Source: Ruminococcus sp.
GTDB taxonomy: Bacteria; Bacillota; Clostridia; Oscillospirales; Ruminococcaceae
Direction of reading: 5' to 3'
Assembly: GCA_017462565.1 (NCBI GenBank)
Contig: JAFTQW010000039.1
Span: 1 to 51,600 of the forward strand
DNA length: 51,600 nt
Part shown: positions 8,253 through 16,857 of the stretch, one piece after another
Layout: each line of letters opens with the position of its first letter
Numbering within the stretch: position 1 is the first letter of the stretch
Made by a program: the position numbers and the translations under genes
The notes under the pieces: generated by a model
What the model was told of the DNA's origin: nothing
Databases searched by the model: none
Seen by the model: only the letters and a program-made list of their open reading frames with translations

Positions 8253-8879
8253 TTAATCCTTAACGTAAGCTTTTCCGTCAACAATGTCGATTTTGTCCTG
8301 ACAGAAGAGCGATACTGCTTTGGGAAGAAGCTTCCATTCCACATTTTCCATAATGCGTTTCTGAAGAATTTCAGGCGTATCGTTTCTTTCGACAGCTACA
8401 GTTCCCTGAAGAATGATAGCTCCTGCATCGGCTTTTTCGTTGACGAAATGAATAGTTGCTCCCGAAACCTTAACGCCGTATTCAAGAGCCTTTTCGTGGA
8501 CTTTCAAACCGTAATATCCTTCGCCGCAGAAAGACGGTATAAGCGCAGGATGAACGTTTATTATCTTATAAGCATAGGCTTTTGTAACGCATTCGTCAAG
8601 AATGGTCATGAATCCCGCAAGAACTACAAGATCGGCTTTTTCTTCATTAAGAGCGTTCAGAATCGCCTTGCTGTAGGAAAGACTGTCGGAGTATTCCTTT
8701 CTTGGAATAACTCTTGTCGGAATATCGTTGTTTGCCGCTCTTTCAAGAGCGTAGACTCCGGCTTTGGAAGATATAACGCAGGTTATTTTTCCGCCCTGTA
8801 TCATTCCGGATTTTTCGGCGTTGATAAGCGCCTGTAGATTTGTGCCTCCTCCGGAGACGAGAACAATAATATTTTTCAT
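8253..8879 (-). CDS. purN: Phosphoribosylglycinamide formyltransferase (10-formyl-THF dependent)
   Basis: PurN transfers a formyl group from 10-formyl-THF to GAR, the third step of purine synthesis. The 208-residue length is normal. The N-terminal SGGGTNLQALI binds the phosphate. The catalytic residues of the family are visible: Asn108 and His110 in INVHPALIPSF and Asp151 in NEKADAGAIIL. The substrate loop FCGEGYYGLKVHEKAL is intact. The start has AAGGAG about 7 bases upstream. It is followed 5 bases later by a PF06541 gene and preceded by a DUF3592-like gene. Confidence 0.96.
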   Translation of the reverse strand: MKNIIVLVSGGGTNLQALINAEKSGMIQGGKITCVISSKAGVYALERAANNDIPTRVIPRKEYSDSLSYSKAILNALNEEKADLVVLAGFMTILDECVTKAYAYKIINVHPALIPSFCGEGYYGLKVHEKALEYGVKVSGATIHFVNEKADAGAIILQGTVAVERNDTPEILQKRIMENVEWKLLPKAVSLFCQDKIDIVDGKAYVKD

Positions 8880-8889
8880 ATAAAGCTCC

Positions 8890-9282
8890 TTATATAAAAC
8901 AGAATATCAGGCTCAGCACGCAGATAAAAGCTCCGCTGGCGATAAGGATGATCCCTGCCAGCGAGTGTTGATGCTCCTCATCGGCAAAGTAGAAATATTT
9001 CGGCAATTTTGGGTTTGCGCAGATAATAACGGTTTCGCCGGTGCTGTGCTGTATGATCTGACTGTAGCTGCGGTGATCGGCAAAATTAGTTTTGCCGTTT
9101 ATGCTGAACTTTACTACAGGGCAGTATTTTTTTACAATCATATGACCTCTTACCGAGATTTTTTCCTTGACGGAAACTACTTCTGCGCTGAAGCTTTCGG
9201 CGGATTCAATAGTTTCACGGTGACAGCGGCAGACGATAAGTCCGGCTATAACAGTAAGAAATCCGAAGATGATAAATCCCAT
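8890..9282 (-). CDS. DUF3592-like two-helix membrane protein, copy 1
   Basis: The 130-residue product has an N-terminal membrane helix (about 3-21) and a C-terminal one (about 107-129) around a beta-rich soluble middle with VKKYCPVVKFSINGK and a YFADEEHQ motif. This pattern (helix, modified SH3-like strands, helix) matches DUF3592-type proteins. The start at 9282 is chosen over an upstream ATG because GAGGT lies at a suitable distance and because it begins right at the hydrophobic helix. The next gene upstream (9293-9763) has the same layout and the same KKxYPVVKY and YFANRDYE landmarks, so the two are paralogues. No function is assigned. Confidence 0.78.
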   Translation of the reverse strand: MGFIIFGFLTVIAGLIVCRCHRETIESAESFSAEVVSVKEKISVRGHMIVKKYCPVVKFSINGKTNFADHRSYSQIIQHSTGETVIICANPKLPKYFYFADEEHQHSLAGIILIASGAFICVLSLIFCFI

Positions 9283-9292
9283 AATAATTACC

Positions 9293-9763
9293 TCATTTAG
9301 TGATAAGCAGATAGCATAATATGGCTGCGGCAATTACTCCGCCGAAAACGATAAAACGGAAATAGTCTCTTGAAAGCTCGTAGTCACGGTTTGCAAAATA
9401 GAAAAACATCGGGTCGTCGGGAGTATAGCATATAAGCTCTTCATCGCCGATTTCGTAGCGTTTCTGACGGTCTTCAACGGTATATACTGATGTGACTTCA
9501 CGTCCGGTTTCGGTGACATATTTCACAACGGGATAATATCCCTTCTTCTTTGCCCTGGAGGTGTGGTACTCCACGATAGTGCCGTAGGCTGCGACGCTGC
9601 CTGAGATCCTTTTTCGTATTTTTAAGATGTGGTAAATAAAGATAACAAGCATGATCGCATAGATGAGGATAAGACCTTTCAGAAGCTCGCCTTTGCGATA
9701 GGAAAAGCCTACGATGAACATGGAGACGACAGCCCAGAGGATATCAATTTTTTCAACTTTCAT
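9293..9763 (-). CDS. DUF3592-like two-helix membrane protein, copy 2
   Basis: The 156-residue product has hydrophobic segments near residues 8-24, 30-46 and at the C terminus (about 134-154), with a soluble middle carrying KKKGYYPVVKYVTETG and CYTPDDPMFFYFANRDY. The shared landmarks make it a paralogue of the adjacent 130-residue protein. The start at 9763 is preferred to an in-frame ATG at 9817, because the longer version would extend into repeat-like non-coding sequence; the ribosome site is weak (AAGAAAG). It is the first gene after the 360-base gap that follows purM, so it may begin a separate transcript. Confidence 0.72.
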   Translation of the reverse strand: MKVEKIDILWAVVSMFIVGFSYRKGELLKGLILIYAIMLVIFIYHILKIRKRISGSVAAYGTIVEYHTSRAKKKGYYPVVKYVTETGREVTSVYTVEDRQKRYEIGDEELICYTPDDPMFFYFANRDYELSRDYFRFIVFGGVIAAAILCYLLITK

Positions 9764-10025
9764 AATAAAAACTTTCTTAATAATGGGTTTCAAAAAAGTG
9801 CAGTCACCCTTTGGCAAGTCAAGGAGAGTTTGTTAAAATTACCGATTACGCATTTAGAGTCTGCGTTATCTTGTTAAGTCACAAATTCCCTGCGTGTTCG
9901 CTCTGCGCTCACAAGAACAACGGAAAGAGGTGGGTAGTTGTTAGGGACAGCGTGAATTATGCTCTATTGTTACTGTTTGGCGATTTCGGGTTTAACTTTC
10001 TATCGCCTTTGATCATGCTGTCCCT

Positions 10026-10099
10026 CAGGGCTCTGCCCTGAAACCCGCAAGGACGCTGTCCTTGACCTGCCAAAGGGTTATTTAACCCTTTGGAATCCC
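10026..10099. repeat. Modular tandem-hairpin repeat, copy 2 (inside the 9764-10123 gap)
   Basis: Three consecutive hairpins are seen: CAGGG/CCCTG (10026-10040), CAAGGAC/GTCCTTG (10048-10064) and CCAAAGGGTT/AACCCTTTGG (10070-10093), then AATCCC. Upstream, GGGACAGC at about 9951 and GCTGTCCC at about 10017 are complementary and could enclose the region, and a CCCTTTGGCA fragment near 9807 resembles the third module. The 9764-10123 gap contains no convincing gene; small open frames across it lack ribosome sites. Confidence 0.75.
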
Positions 10100-10123
10100 G
10101 GTATCAGGATGTCTGCGGCTTTT

Positions 10124-11161
10124 TTATGCGAAGATTACTCCTTCTTCTGATTCAACCAGTTCGCCGAGTACATATGCGTCCTCTCCGGCAGCCTTTATTG
10201 CTGCAATTGCCTTATCTGCGTCGGTTTTGTCAACTGCAACTATCATTCCGACGCCCATGTTGAACGTATTGAACATATCTCTTTCCGGAATATTTCCGCT
10301 TCTTGCGATAAGATCGAAAATAGGAAGAACCTGAACGGCGTTTCTCTCGATCTTTGCGGAAAGATTCTTGGGGAGCGATCTTGGGATATTTTCATAGAAT
10401 CCGCCGCCCGTGATGTGTGAGATAGACTTTACCGTAACGCTGTCGATAAGCTTCATAACTGCCTTGACGTAAATTCTTGTAGGAGTAAGAAGAGTTTCGC
10501 CAAGAGTTGCCCCGAGGTCGTCAAAGTGCATAGCAAGGTTGCTCTCGTTTACATCGAAAACTTTTCTTACAAGCGAGAAGCCGTTTGAATGAACTCCGCT
10601 TGACTTGATTGCGATAAGAATGTCTCCGGCTTTCTGAGTATCGGGACGAAGAAGCTTGTCCTTGTCAACAACTCCGACAGAGAATCCGGCGAGATCGTAT
10701 TCGTCCTCCGGCATAAGGCCGGGGTGCTCTGCTGTTTCGCCGCCTATAAGAGCGCATTCCGACTGAACGCATCCCTCGGCTACGCCTGAAACGATCTGAG
10801 CGATTTTCTCCGGAATATTTCTTCCGCAGGCAATGTAATCGAGGAAGAACTGGGGTTTTGCTCCGCAGCAGATGATGTCGTTAACGCACATTGCAACACA
10901 GTCGATACCAACGGTATCATGCTTGTCCATAATGAAAGCGATTTTGATCTTTGTACCGACGCCGTCTGTTCCGGAAACGAGAACCGGCTTGCTGATACCT
11001 GTCATATCAAGCTCAAAAAGACCGCCGAATCCGCCGATTCCGGAAAGAGCGCCTTTGGTCATAGTGCGTGCGATGTGGGTTTTCATAAGCTCAACAGCCT
11101 TATAGCCGGCAGTAACGTCAACACCGGCTTTTTTATAGCTTTCAGAAAAACTATTGTTCAT
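10124..11161 (-). CDS. purM: Phosphoribosylformylglycinamidine cyclo-ligase (AIR synthetase)
   Basis: PurM closes the imidazole ring of FGAM using ATP to form AIR. The 345-residue product is standard length. Landmarks in order are [12 protein letters not shown], the ATP-binding [37 protein letters not shown], the GGETAEHPG loop, [17 protein letters not shown] and [14 protein letters not shown]. The start is supported by GGAGG about 9 bases upstream. It lies downstream of the PurF homologue with a 126-base gap and is followed by the repeat-containing gap at 9764-10123, where the cluster may be split into two transcripts. Confidence 0.97.
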   Translation of the reverse strand: MNNSFSESYKKAGVDVTAGYKAVELMKTHIARTMTKGALSGIGGFGGLFELDMTGISKPVLVSGTDGVGTKIKIAFIMDKHDTVGIDCVAMCVNDIICCGAKPQFFLDYIACGRNIPEKIAQIVSGVAEGCVQSECALIGGETAEHPGLMPEDEYDLAGFSVGVVDKDKLLRPDTQKAGDILIAIKSSGVHSNGFSLVRKVFDVNESNLAMHFDDLGATLGETLLTPTRIYVKAVMKLIDSVTVKSISHITGGGFYENIPRSLPKNLSAKIERNAVQVLPIFDLIARSGNIPERDMFNTFNMGVGMIVAVDKTDADKAIAAIKAAGEDAYVLGELVESEEGVIFA

Positions 11162-11287
11162 GGTTAAAAGTCCTCCGTTATTTTAAAATGAAAATGGAGA
11201 AATGCATTAAACCTTGCGGCAATACAATAATATAAACCGTAGCTTAATAAATTCTCCATTCTTCTGATGATTATTCGTTTAACTGCC

Positions 11288-12712
11288 TTAAACTTTACCG
11301 TTCCAGCAGTATGTGCAAAGCTTGCATTCAGGGATTCCGACTGCTTTTTCAGTACCCTCAAGAGTCTGGAATTCAAGGGAAGTAAGCTTCAGGCGGCGGC
11401 ATATCTCATCTCTGAGTCTGCGGCCTCTTTTTGTATCGGAGCTGATATATTCGGAAATATATTTTATTCCCTCTTCGCCCTCAAATTCGTTGATTATCTG
11501 ACGTGCGATAAGCTCCAATTCTGATGTGCTTCTTGAGAAATTCAGATATTTACAGCCGTACATGATAGGCGGACAGGCTGAACGCATATGAATTTCTTTT
11601 GCGCCGTGTTCATAAAGAAACTCAACGGTTTCTCTCATTTGAGTTCCACGAACGATACTGTCATCGACAAAGAGAAGTTTCTTACCGTTGATAAGCTCGT
11701 GAACCGGAATGAGCTTCATTTTGGCTACCTGATTTCGGATATTCTGATTTGTCGGCATAAAGCTTCTCGGCCATGTAGGAGTATACTTGATGAACGGACG
11801 TGCAAAGGGGATTCCGCTTCTGTTTGCATAACCGATAGCGTGTGGCGTTCCGGAATCCGGGATTCCGCAGATGTAATCAACATCGGGAAGTCTGCCGGCT
11901 TTTATATCGTTTTCAGCCATGATCTCGCCGTTGCGTGTTCTCATAACTTCAACGTTCACGCCTTCGTAAACGGCGTTCGGATAGCCGTAATATGTCCAGA
12001 GGAAGGTGCATATCTTCATCTTAGAGGGATCGCCTGCGCTGATAGTTTCACAGCTTTCAGCAGTTATTTCAACGATCTCTCCGGCTTCAAGCTCTTTATA
12101 TGTTTCGTAGCCGAGCTTCTGGAATGCGAAGGATTCGGTTGAAAGACAGTAGCCGTCGCTTCGCTTTCCTACAATAATAGGAAGTCTGCCGAATTGATCT
12201 CTTGCGGCAATAATACTTTTTTTCGTAAGGATTATAAGCGACATTGTTCCTTCGATTTTTTCCTGCGCATAGCGGATGCCCTCTATGAAGGAATCTTTCT
12301 GAGCGATAAGCGCACCGATAAGGTCGCCGGAGTTAATATTTCCGCTGCTCATGGCCTCGAAATTGAGACATCCGTTTTCAAGAAGCTCTTCAACAAGAGC
12401 GTCGGCATTGCGGATTATTCCGACAGAGCAAACGGCATAGAGTCCGAGCTTAGAGCGGACAAGAATAGGCTGGGGATCGGTATCGCTGATACAGCCGATA
12501 CAAAGGTTTCCCTCCATTTTCACAACATCGTTCTCAAATTTGGTTCTGAAAGGAGAATTTTCAATGCTGTGGATATTTCTCTGAAAGCCGAGTTTATCGG
12601 TATAAGAGGTCATACCGCCTCGTCTTGTTCCGAGATGAGAATGATAATCAGTTCCGAAGAAAACGTCTGTAACGCAGTCGTTTTTGGAAGCTGCTCCGAA
12701 AAATCCTCCCAT
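11288..12712 (-). CDS. purF: PurF-family amidophosphoribosyltransferase with degenerate glutaminase domain
   Basis: PurF makes phosphoribosylamine from PRPP, normally with ammonia from glutamine. This 474-residue protein keeps the phosphoribosyltransferase half: ICGIPDSGTPHAIGYA, and the PRPP loop VDDSIVRGTQ at 350-359. Cys236, Cys388, Cys464 and Cys467 fall where the B. subtilis enzyme holds its 4Fe-4S cluster. The N-terminal class II glutaminase is altered: the nucleophile after Met1 is Gly (MGGFFGAAS), the GHVRYST motif is replaced by GCISDTDPQP (73-82), and the HNG motif by CSVGI (95-99). The upstream in-frame sequence offers no Cys start. I recall similar MGGFFG proteins in other Clostridia and Bacteroides. 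It may use free ammonia or have another role. The start is 5 bases from the purC stop. Confidence 0.88.
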   Translation of the reverse strand: MGGFFGAASKNDCVTDVFFGTDYHSHLGTRRGGMTSYTDKLGFQRNIHSIENSPFRTKFENDVVKMEGNLCIGCISDTDPQPILVRSKLGLYAVCSVGIIRNADALVEELLENGCLNFEAMSSGNINSGDLIGALIAQKDSFIEGIRYAQEKIEGTMSLIILTKKSIIAARDQFGRLPIIVGKRSDGYCLSTESFAFQKLGYETYKELEAGEIVEITAESCETISAGDPSKMKICTFLWTYYGYPNAVYEGVNVEVMRTRNGEIMAENDIKAGRLPDVDYICGIPDSGTPHAIGYANRSGIPFARPFIKYTPTWPRSFMPTNQNIRNQVAKMKLIPVHELINGKKLLFVDDSIVRGTQMRETVEFLYEHGAKEIHMRSACPPIMYGCKYLNFSRSTSELELIARQIINEFEGEEGIKYISEYISSDTKRGRRLRDEICRRLKLTSLEFQTLEGTEKAVGIPECKLCTYCWNGKV

Positions 12713-12716
12713 GCTC

Positions 12717-13436
12717 TTATTCTCCCATAAGTCTCTTCATGATTTCCTGATAAGCCTCTTCAACGCCGCCCATATCTCTGCGGAAACGGTCTTTATCGAG
12801 CTTTTCGTGAGTTGTGCTGTCCCAGAAGCGGCAGGTATCAGGCGAGATCTCATCGGCAAGAATTATAGTTCCGTCAGAGGTTTTGCCAAACTCTATCTTG
12901 AAGTCGATAAGGTCGATATTAAGCTTCTTGAAGAAATTCACCATAAAATCGTTAACCTTGAACGCATATTTTGCGATAGTATCGATTTCTTCCTTTGTTG
13001 CAAGACCAAGAGCGAGAGCGTAGTAATCGTTTATAAAGGGATCGCCGAGATCGTCGTTTTTGTAGCTGAATTCAAGGATAGGAGTAAGGAGCTTTCTGCC
13101 CTCTTCAACGCCCATTCTCTTAGAGAAGCTGCCTGCGGCAACGTTTCTGATGATAACCTCAAGAGGAACGATAGAAACTTTCTTAACGATCGTTTCACGG
13201 TCGCTTATCTCTTCAACAAGATGAGTAGGAACGCCTTCCTTTTCGAGCATACCGAACATATAGTTTGTCATTTTGTTGTTGATAACGCCCTTGCCGGAGA
13301 TAGTGCCCTTCTTTTCACCGTTAAAAGCGGTTGCATCGTCCTTGTAGTCAACGATCACAAGATCGGGGTCGTTTGTGGCGTATACTTTTTTAGCTTTGCC
13401 CTCGTAGAGCTGTTCCTGTTTAACAATATTTTCCAT
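12717..13436 (-). CDS. purC: SAICAR synthetase
   Basis: PurC joins aspartate to CAIR using ATP. The 239-residue product matches the short bacterial form. Landmarks are [12 protein letters not shown] with the ATP-binding loop, [46 protein letters not shown] and the C-terminal [20 protein letters not shown] precedes the ATG at a good distance. The gap to the next gene downstream, the PurF homologue, is only 4 bases, which indicates translational coupling. Upstream, a short CCTGTATTACAGG hairpin (about 13480-13494) lies before the DUF6440 gene end. Confidence 0.97.
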   Translation of the reverse strand: MENIVKQEQLYEGKAKKVYATNDPDLVIVDYKDDATAFNGEKKGTISGKGVINNKMTNYMFGMLEKEGVPTHLVEEISDRETIVKKVSIVPLEVIIRNVAAGSFSKRMGVEEGRKLLTPILEFSYKNDDLGDPFINDYYALALGLATKEEIDTIAKYAFKVNDFMVNFFKKLNIDLIDFKIEFGKTSDGTIILADEISPDTCRFWDSTTHEKLDKDRFRRDMGGVEEAYQEIMKRLMGE

Positions 13437-13501
13437 TTTTAAAATTCCTCCTTGAGAATTATGTGAATATATGCGAGCCTGTATTACAGGCAGGTTAGCG
13501 G

Positions 13502-13711
13502 TTAATCTTCGTTGATTTCGTTTATATCGTCGATAACAACGTTTCCGTTTTTATCAAGAAGCGGAGTGAGTCCCGGTGCCGAGCCTCCTACAGTATTAAG
13601 ATAATTTACTCCTGTAGCGGTATCAACGATGATCTGCAATGCACCCATTCCTAAATTCTGGGTTTCCTTAACGATAAAACGTTTTTTCGCCTTTTCCTTT
13701 TTCTCAAACAT
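13502..13711 (-). CDS. DUF6440-like small protein
   Basis: The 69-residue product begins [12 protein letters not shown] and contains the landmarks [12 protein letters not shown] and [13 protein letters not shown], which I associate with the DUF6440 family of small Firmicute proteins of unknown function. The ATG at 13711 is chosen over longer in-frame versions because AGGAGG lies 9 bases upstream. It overlaps the end of purE by 8 bases, so it is translated from the same transcript between purE and purC. The body has a likely small beta-rich fold; the C terminus is acidic. No membrane segment or catalytic motif is visible. Confidence 0.8.
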   Translation of the reverse strand: MFEKKEKAKKRFIVKETQNLGMGALQIIVDTATGVNYLNTVGGSAPGLTPLLDKNGNVVIDDINEINED

Positions 13712-14204
13712 TTGAGATTTCCTCCTGAAGCTTTGCGTCCTTTTCACGAACTCCGTCAGCCATTTTCTGCTTTTCGTCAGCAAGCTTCCGGGCAAGCTCT
13801 TCATCGGAAATAGCGAGCATCTGAACGGCAAGAACCGCCGCGTTCTTTGCTCCGTTTATTCCGACTGTAGCTACCGGAACTCCGGGCGGCATCATTACTG
13901 TAGCAAGAAGAGCGTCCATACCCTCGAGAGCGGCGGACTTCATGGGAATTCCGATAACTGGGAGAGTTGTATGTCCTGCAACGACTCCTGCAAGGTGAGC
14001 AGCCATTCCTGCGGCGCAGATGATAGCTCCGAAACCGTTTGCCTTAGCGTTTGAAGCAAATTCAGAGGCTTCTGCCGGAGTTCTGTGAGCGCTCATGACA
14101 CGGCACTCAAATTCGACTCCGTATTTTTTCAGTTCTGTGAGAGCTGATTTAACTACAGGGAAGTCGCTGTCGCTTCCCATGATAACTGCAACTTTTTTTG
14201 ACAT
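13704..14204 (-). CDS. purE: N5-carboxyaminoimidazole ribonucleotide mutase
   Basis: PurE converts N5-CAIR to CAIR. The 166-residue product has the class I signature MGSDSDFPV near the N terminus, the MSAHRTPAEA segment with the catalytic His, and GMAAHLAGVVAG then TLPVIGIPMKS. The start at 14204 is preferred to an ATG five codons upstream because of a GGAG about 9 bases before it. PurK, its usual partner in bacteria, is not in this window. It is the first recognisable purine gene of the cluster, following the WG-repeat-like gene. Confidence 0.96.
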   Translation of the reverse strand: MSKKVAVIMGSDSDFPVVKSALTELKKYGVEFECRVMSAHRTPAEASEFASNAKANGFGAIICAAGMAAHLAGVVAGHTTLPVIGIPMKSAALEGMDALLATVMMPPGVPVATVGINGAKNAAVLAVQMLAISDEELARKLADEKQKMADGVREKDAKLQEEISNV

Positions 14205-14224
14205 AAGATCTATCTCCAATCTGT

Positions 14225-15325
14225 TTAATATGGTTCAGAATACTGAAGATCCGACTGATTTTCCGTTGAAAAACCGTCATTATCCGTTTCTGATCCGGTT
14301 TTCGGATAATTGGGCTGACTCAGAAGAAAGTTTCCTGAAACAGCTGTTAAATCGTTTAAAGAGCTTCCGCTGAATTCGATGACAGCCTTGTAATTATCCT
14401 TAAAGGTTTTTGTGCAATCGTTTTCATCGGTATAAGTTATTACTACCTCTGCCGTTATGGAAACGGCGTAATGCGGAGCCGAATCGTCGGACTTGACGGA
14501 ATAAAGAAAGGCATTCGGAATTGAAGCAAGTCTTTTTGAAATGATATTTTTATCTTCCGGAAAAAGCGTTGTAAAAACGGGCTTGCCGTCTGTTCTTACA
14601 TCCGAGATAGCTTCGCCGCTTCCTGTAATGGCAAATTCAATGTATTTTTCAGAGGTACGGCAGATCTGTTCGAGCATATCGGGAGTAAACTTTGAAAGGA
14701 GCGACTGACTGTAGATATTAATGTTAAAATTACAGTCAAGAGCCGAGCCTGAAAGCTCTGCGCCGATAAGAGTGAAGCCGGAGCTGCCGATAGAATACTG
14801 GTATTCGCCGTTCCCATTTTTAAGAGTCATTTCATCGCTGCCGAAAACAGCGCTTTCCCATGAATGAGAGAATATCGGAGAGAAATTCTCATCATATATC
14901 ACACATGAGCTGTCAGCCGCCGTGGTTGCGCAATAATAGACGAATCCGCCATAGCTCCGCCGTGAGATATCGCTGTAGATCATAGGAACGACAACGTTTC
15001 CCTCGTAATCGATACATCCCGTAAGCCGATTTCCGTCAAGCATTTTCGAGGCGATACAGAGATTCTTGCCGGTGAAGCTGAGACTGAGCCATTCAGGCGC
15101 AACTATAATTCTTTCGCTGCTGTCGATAATGCCGTAAAGACCTCCGCTGTCCTGAAAGATCTTATTGCCGAGGATATCGCCGTCAAGTCTTTTCACGATA
15201 TCCGTCTGAGAGTTTCCGTTTCCGGCGCTGCCGCCTGTATCGGAATAAAATCTCGTTATAGCGACAACAAGCAGCAGAATAGCCACGAACAGTGCGGAAA
15301 CCACGAATCTCATACGTTTATTCAA
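14225..15325 (-). CDS. Membrane-anchored WG-repeat-like protein
   Basis: The 366-residue product has an N-terminal membrane anchor (about residues 8-25) and an otherwise extracellular body. Two early segments, GLYGIIDSSERIIVAPEW and LTGCIDYEGNVVVPMIYSDI, look like degenerate WG repeats, a beta-rich repeat common in Firmicute surface proteins. A GSGEAI...TTLFPEDKNIISKRL region follows. The function is unknown. The start is TTG at 15325, the only start at a reasonable distance (about 11 bases) from a GGAGG site; ATG four codons later is an alternative. It lies between a glycosyltransferase gene (42 bases) and purE (20 bases). Confidence 0.75.
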   Translation of the reverse strand: MNKRMRFVVSALFVAILLLVVAITRFYSDTGGSAGNGNSQTDIVKRLDGDILGNKIFQDSGGLYGIIDSSERIIVAPEWLSLSFTGKNLCIASKMLDGNRLTGCIDYEGNVVVPMIYSDISRRSYGGFVYYCATTAADSSCVIYDENFSPIFSHSWESAVFGSDEMTLKNGNGEYQYSIGSSGFTLIGAELSGSALDCNFNINIYSQSLLSKFTPDMLEQICRTSEKYIEFAITGSGEAISDVRTDGKPVFTTLFPEDKNIISKRLASIPNAFLYSVKSDDSAPHYAVSITAEVVITYTDENDCTKTFKDNYKAVIEFSGSSLNDLTAVSGNFLLSQPNYPKTGSETDNDGFSTENQSDLQYSEPY

Positions 15326-15367
15326 AACGTCCGCACCTCCCTGAGAGTTTGTCCGGACAGGAAATTT

Positions 15368-16363
15368 TTATTGACCGGAAGAAGTATCTTCATTCTTGTT
15401 TTCCTGTTTTCCGTTACGGTAGATATCGTCGGTTTCTCTTGCGATGTATATAGGACGCTTCTTTGTTTCAAGATAGGTTTTCGCAAGATACTGTCCGAGA
15501 ATGCCCGTGCAGAAAAGCTGGAGTCCGCTTAAAAGGAAGATGACGCAGATAGTTGTCGGATATCCGGCAACGTCCTCGCCGAAAGCTATCGTTTTGATAA
15601 CTGTTATTATCATAAGAATAAACGCTATGATGCAGCTTATTATTCCGAGAAGAGAGGAAACTGCAAGCGGTGCGGTCGAAAACGCCATGATTCCCTCGAG
15701 AGAGTATTTGAAAAGTCCCCAGAACGACCATGAGCTTGTTCCGGCCGGTCTTTCAACGTTTTCGTATTCGATGTATCTTGTTTTGAATCCTACCCAGCTG
15801 AAAATTCCCTTTGAAAAGCGGTTGTATTCGCTCATATCGAGAATAGCGTCGACCATTTGTCTTGACATAAAGCGGAAGTCCTGCGCTCCGTCGACAATCT
15901 CGGTCTGAGAGATCTTGTTCATTATCTTATAGAATTTTCTTGCAAACCATGAGCGTACCTTTGATTCGCCCTTTCTGCTTACACGTCTTGTCGTAGCGCA
16001 GTCGAACTCGCCGTTTCTGACATAGCTGTACATCTGCGGAAGGAATGATGGCGGATGCTGAAGATCTGCGTCCATAACGACGATATAATCGCCCTTGGCA
16101 TTTTTCAGTCCGGCATACATACCTGATTCCTTGCCGAAATTTCTTGAAAACGAAATATATCTTACTCTTTTATCCTTATCGGCAAGAGAACGGAATATTT
16201 CAAGCGTTTTATCTTTTGAACCGTCGTCGATAAAAAGATATTCAAAAGTAAGCTCGGGATAGTCTTTAGACATCTGACCGGTCACTTTTGTTATCTCTTC
16301 ATAGAACATTGGAAGAACCTCCTGCTCGTTATAGCAGGGGACGACTATTGAAACAAGTTTCAC
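15368..16363 (-). CDS. GT2-family membrane glycosyltransferase (DPM1/GtrB-like)
   Basis: The 331-residue enzyme has the GT-A core of family 2: VSIVVPCYNEQEVLP at the N terminus, FIDDGSKDKTLEI for nucleotide binding and VMDADLQHPP carrying the DxD metal site. Two hydrophobic segments follow near residues 230-258 and 265-295. This layout matches polyprenyl-phosphate glycosyltransferases such as GtrB and ArnC, which load a sugar on undecaprenyl phosphate at the inner face of the membrane. The sugar is not known. The GTG start at 16363 has AAGGAGG 7 bases upstream. It is the first gene of the minus-strand cluster, downstream of a promoter at 16428-16456. Confidence 0.9.
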   Translation of the reverse strand: MKLVSIVVPCYNEQEVLPMFYEEITKVTGQMSKDYPELTFEYLFIDDGSKDKTLEIFRSLADKDKRVRYISFSRNFGKESGMYAGLKNAKGDYIVVMDADLQHPPSFLPQMYSYVRNGEFDCATTRRVSRKGESKVRSWFARKFYKIMNKISQTEIVDGAQDFRFMSRQMVDAILDMSEYNRFSKGIFSWVGFKTRYIEYENVERPAGTSSWSFWGLFKYSLEGIMAFSTAPLAVSSLLGIISCIIAFILMIITVIKTIAFGEDVAGYPTTICVIFLLSGLQLFCTGILGQYLAKTYLETKKRPIYIARETDDIYRNGKQENKNEDTSSGQ

Positions 16364-16427
16364 GAAGAAGCCTCCTTAAATTTATGTGTACTATTTGAGT
16401 TTGTCTGATAATATCAATACACTATTA

Positions 16428-16456
16428 ATAATACTACAAATTCAGATATATTGCAA
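16428..16456 (-). promoter_or_regulatory. Sigma-A-type promoter of the minus-strand cluster
   Basis: Read on the minus strand, TTGCAA (16451-16456) and TATTAT (16428-16433) are 17 bases apart, about 65 bases before the glycosyltransferase start. It is the best match in the gap, so it may drive the start of the long minus-strand cluster. No purine riboswitch is recognised downstream. Confidence 0.5.
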
Positions 16457-16589
16457 GAGGTAAATGAACGAATTTATAATTTTTTACGGTTATGTAAAAT
16501 ATTTCTGCCGGAATGTATATCGGAGTATCAATATATTACAAAATAACGGCATTGATTTTGTGTGATTTCACATATCTTTATAAAAAATA

Positions 16590-16618
16590 TAGACAAGTTC
16601 TGAAAAATAGTTTATAAT
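16590..16618 (+). promoter_or_regulatory. Promoter of the rsmD-coaD transcript
   Basis: TAGACA (16590-16595) and TATAAT (16613-16618) are separated by 17 bases. The expected transcription start falls at about 16625, exactly where the hairpin element 16624-16782 begins, so this element would form most of the 5' leader of the rsmD message. Confidence 0.6.
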
Positions 16619-16623
16619 AGTAC

Positions 16624-16782
16624 ATGGCAACCTCTAAAAACCCCTTTTGAAAAGAAAAACAGATAGGTGCGGCAGCTGCAAGAAAAGCTCTCGAAGGCGT
16701 GCTGACGCACTCCGAGAGGGGTTGACGCAGCAGATGCCGTGCATAGCTGTTTTTCGCAAAAGGGGTTTTTAGAGGTTGCCAT
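16624..16782. repeat. 159-bp long-hairpin element with 25-bp perfect inverted ends
   Basis: Positions 16624-16648 and 16758-16782 are perfect reverse complements (25 bp, starting ATGGCAACC). Pairing continues inward with small bulges (GAAAAACAGaTAG against CTAtGCTGTTTTTC-like sequence, then CGGCAGCTGC against GCAGCAGATGCCG) to a GCGT-GCTG-ACGC tip, so the whole element can fold as one rod. No open frame is supported. It may be a MITE or a structured leader. The rest of the 16364-16857 gap is AT-rich with the two promoters listed. Confidence 0.8.
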
Positions 16783-16857
16783 ATAAAGCTATGCTTGGAA
16801 AATCAACCATGAACCGCCGGCGGAGAGTCTGCGTATCTACAGGAGAAGAGTATTTAT

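Noticed and set aside
9811-10041. Small plus-strand open frame in the 9764-10123 gap
   Set aside because: It has no ribosome site and no protein-like composition, and overlaps repeat sequence.
12684-13442. 252-residue open frame antisense to purC
   Set aside because: It lies wholly opposite a certain purC and the start of the PurF gene and has no ribosome site or recognisable motif; it is a shadow of strong codon bias.
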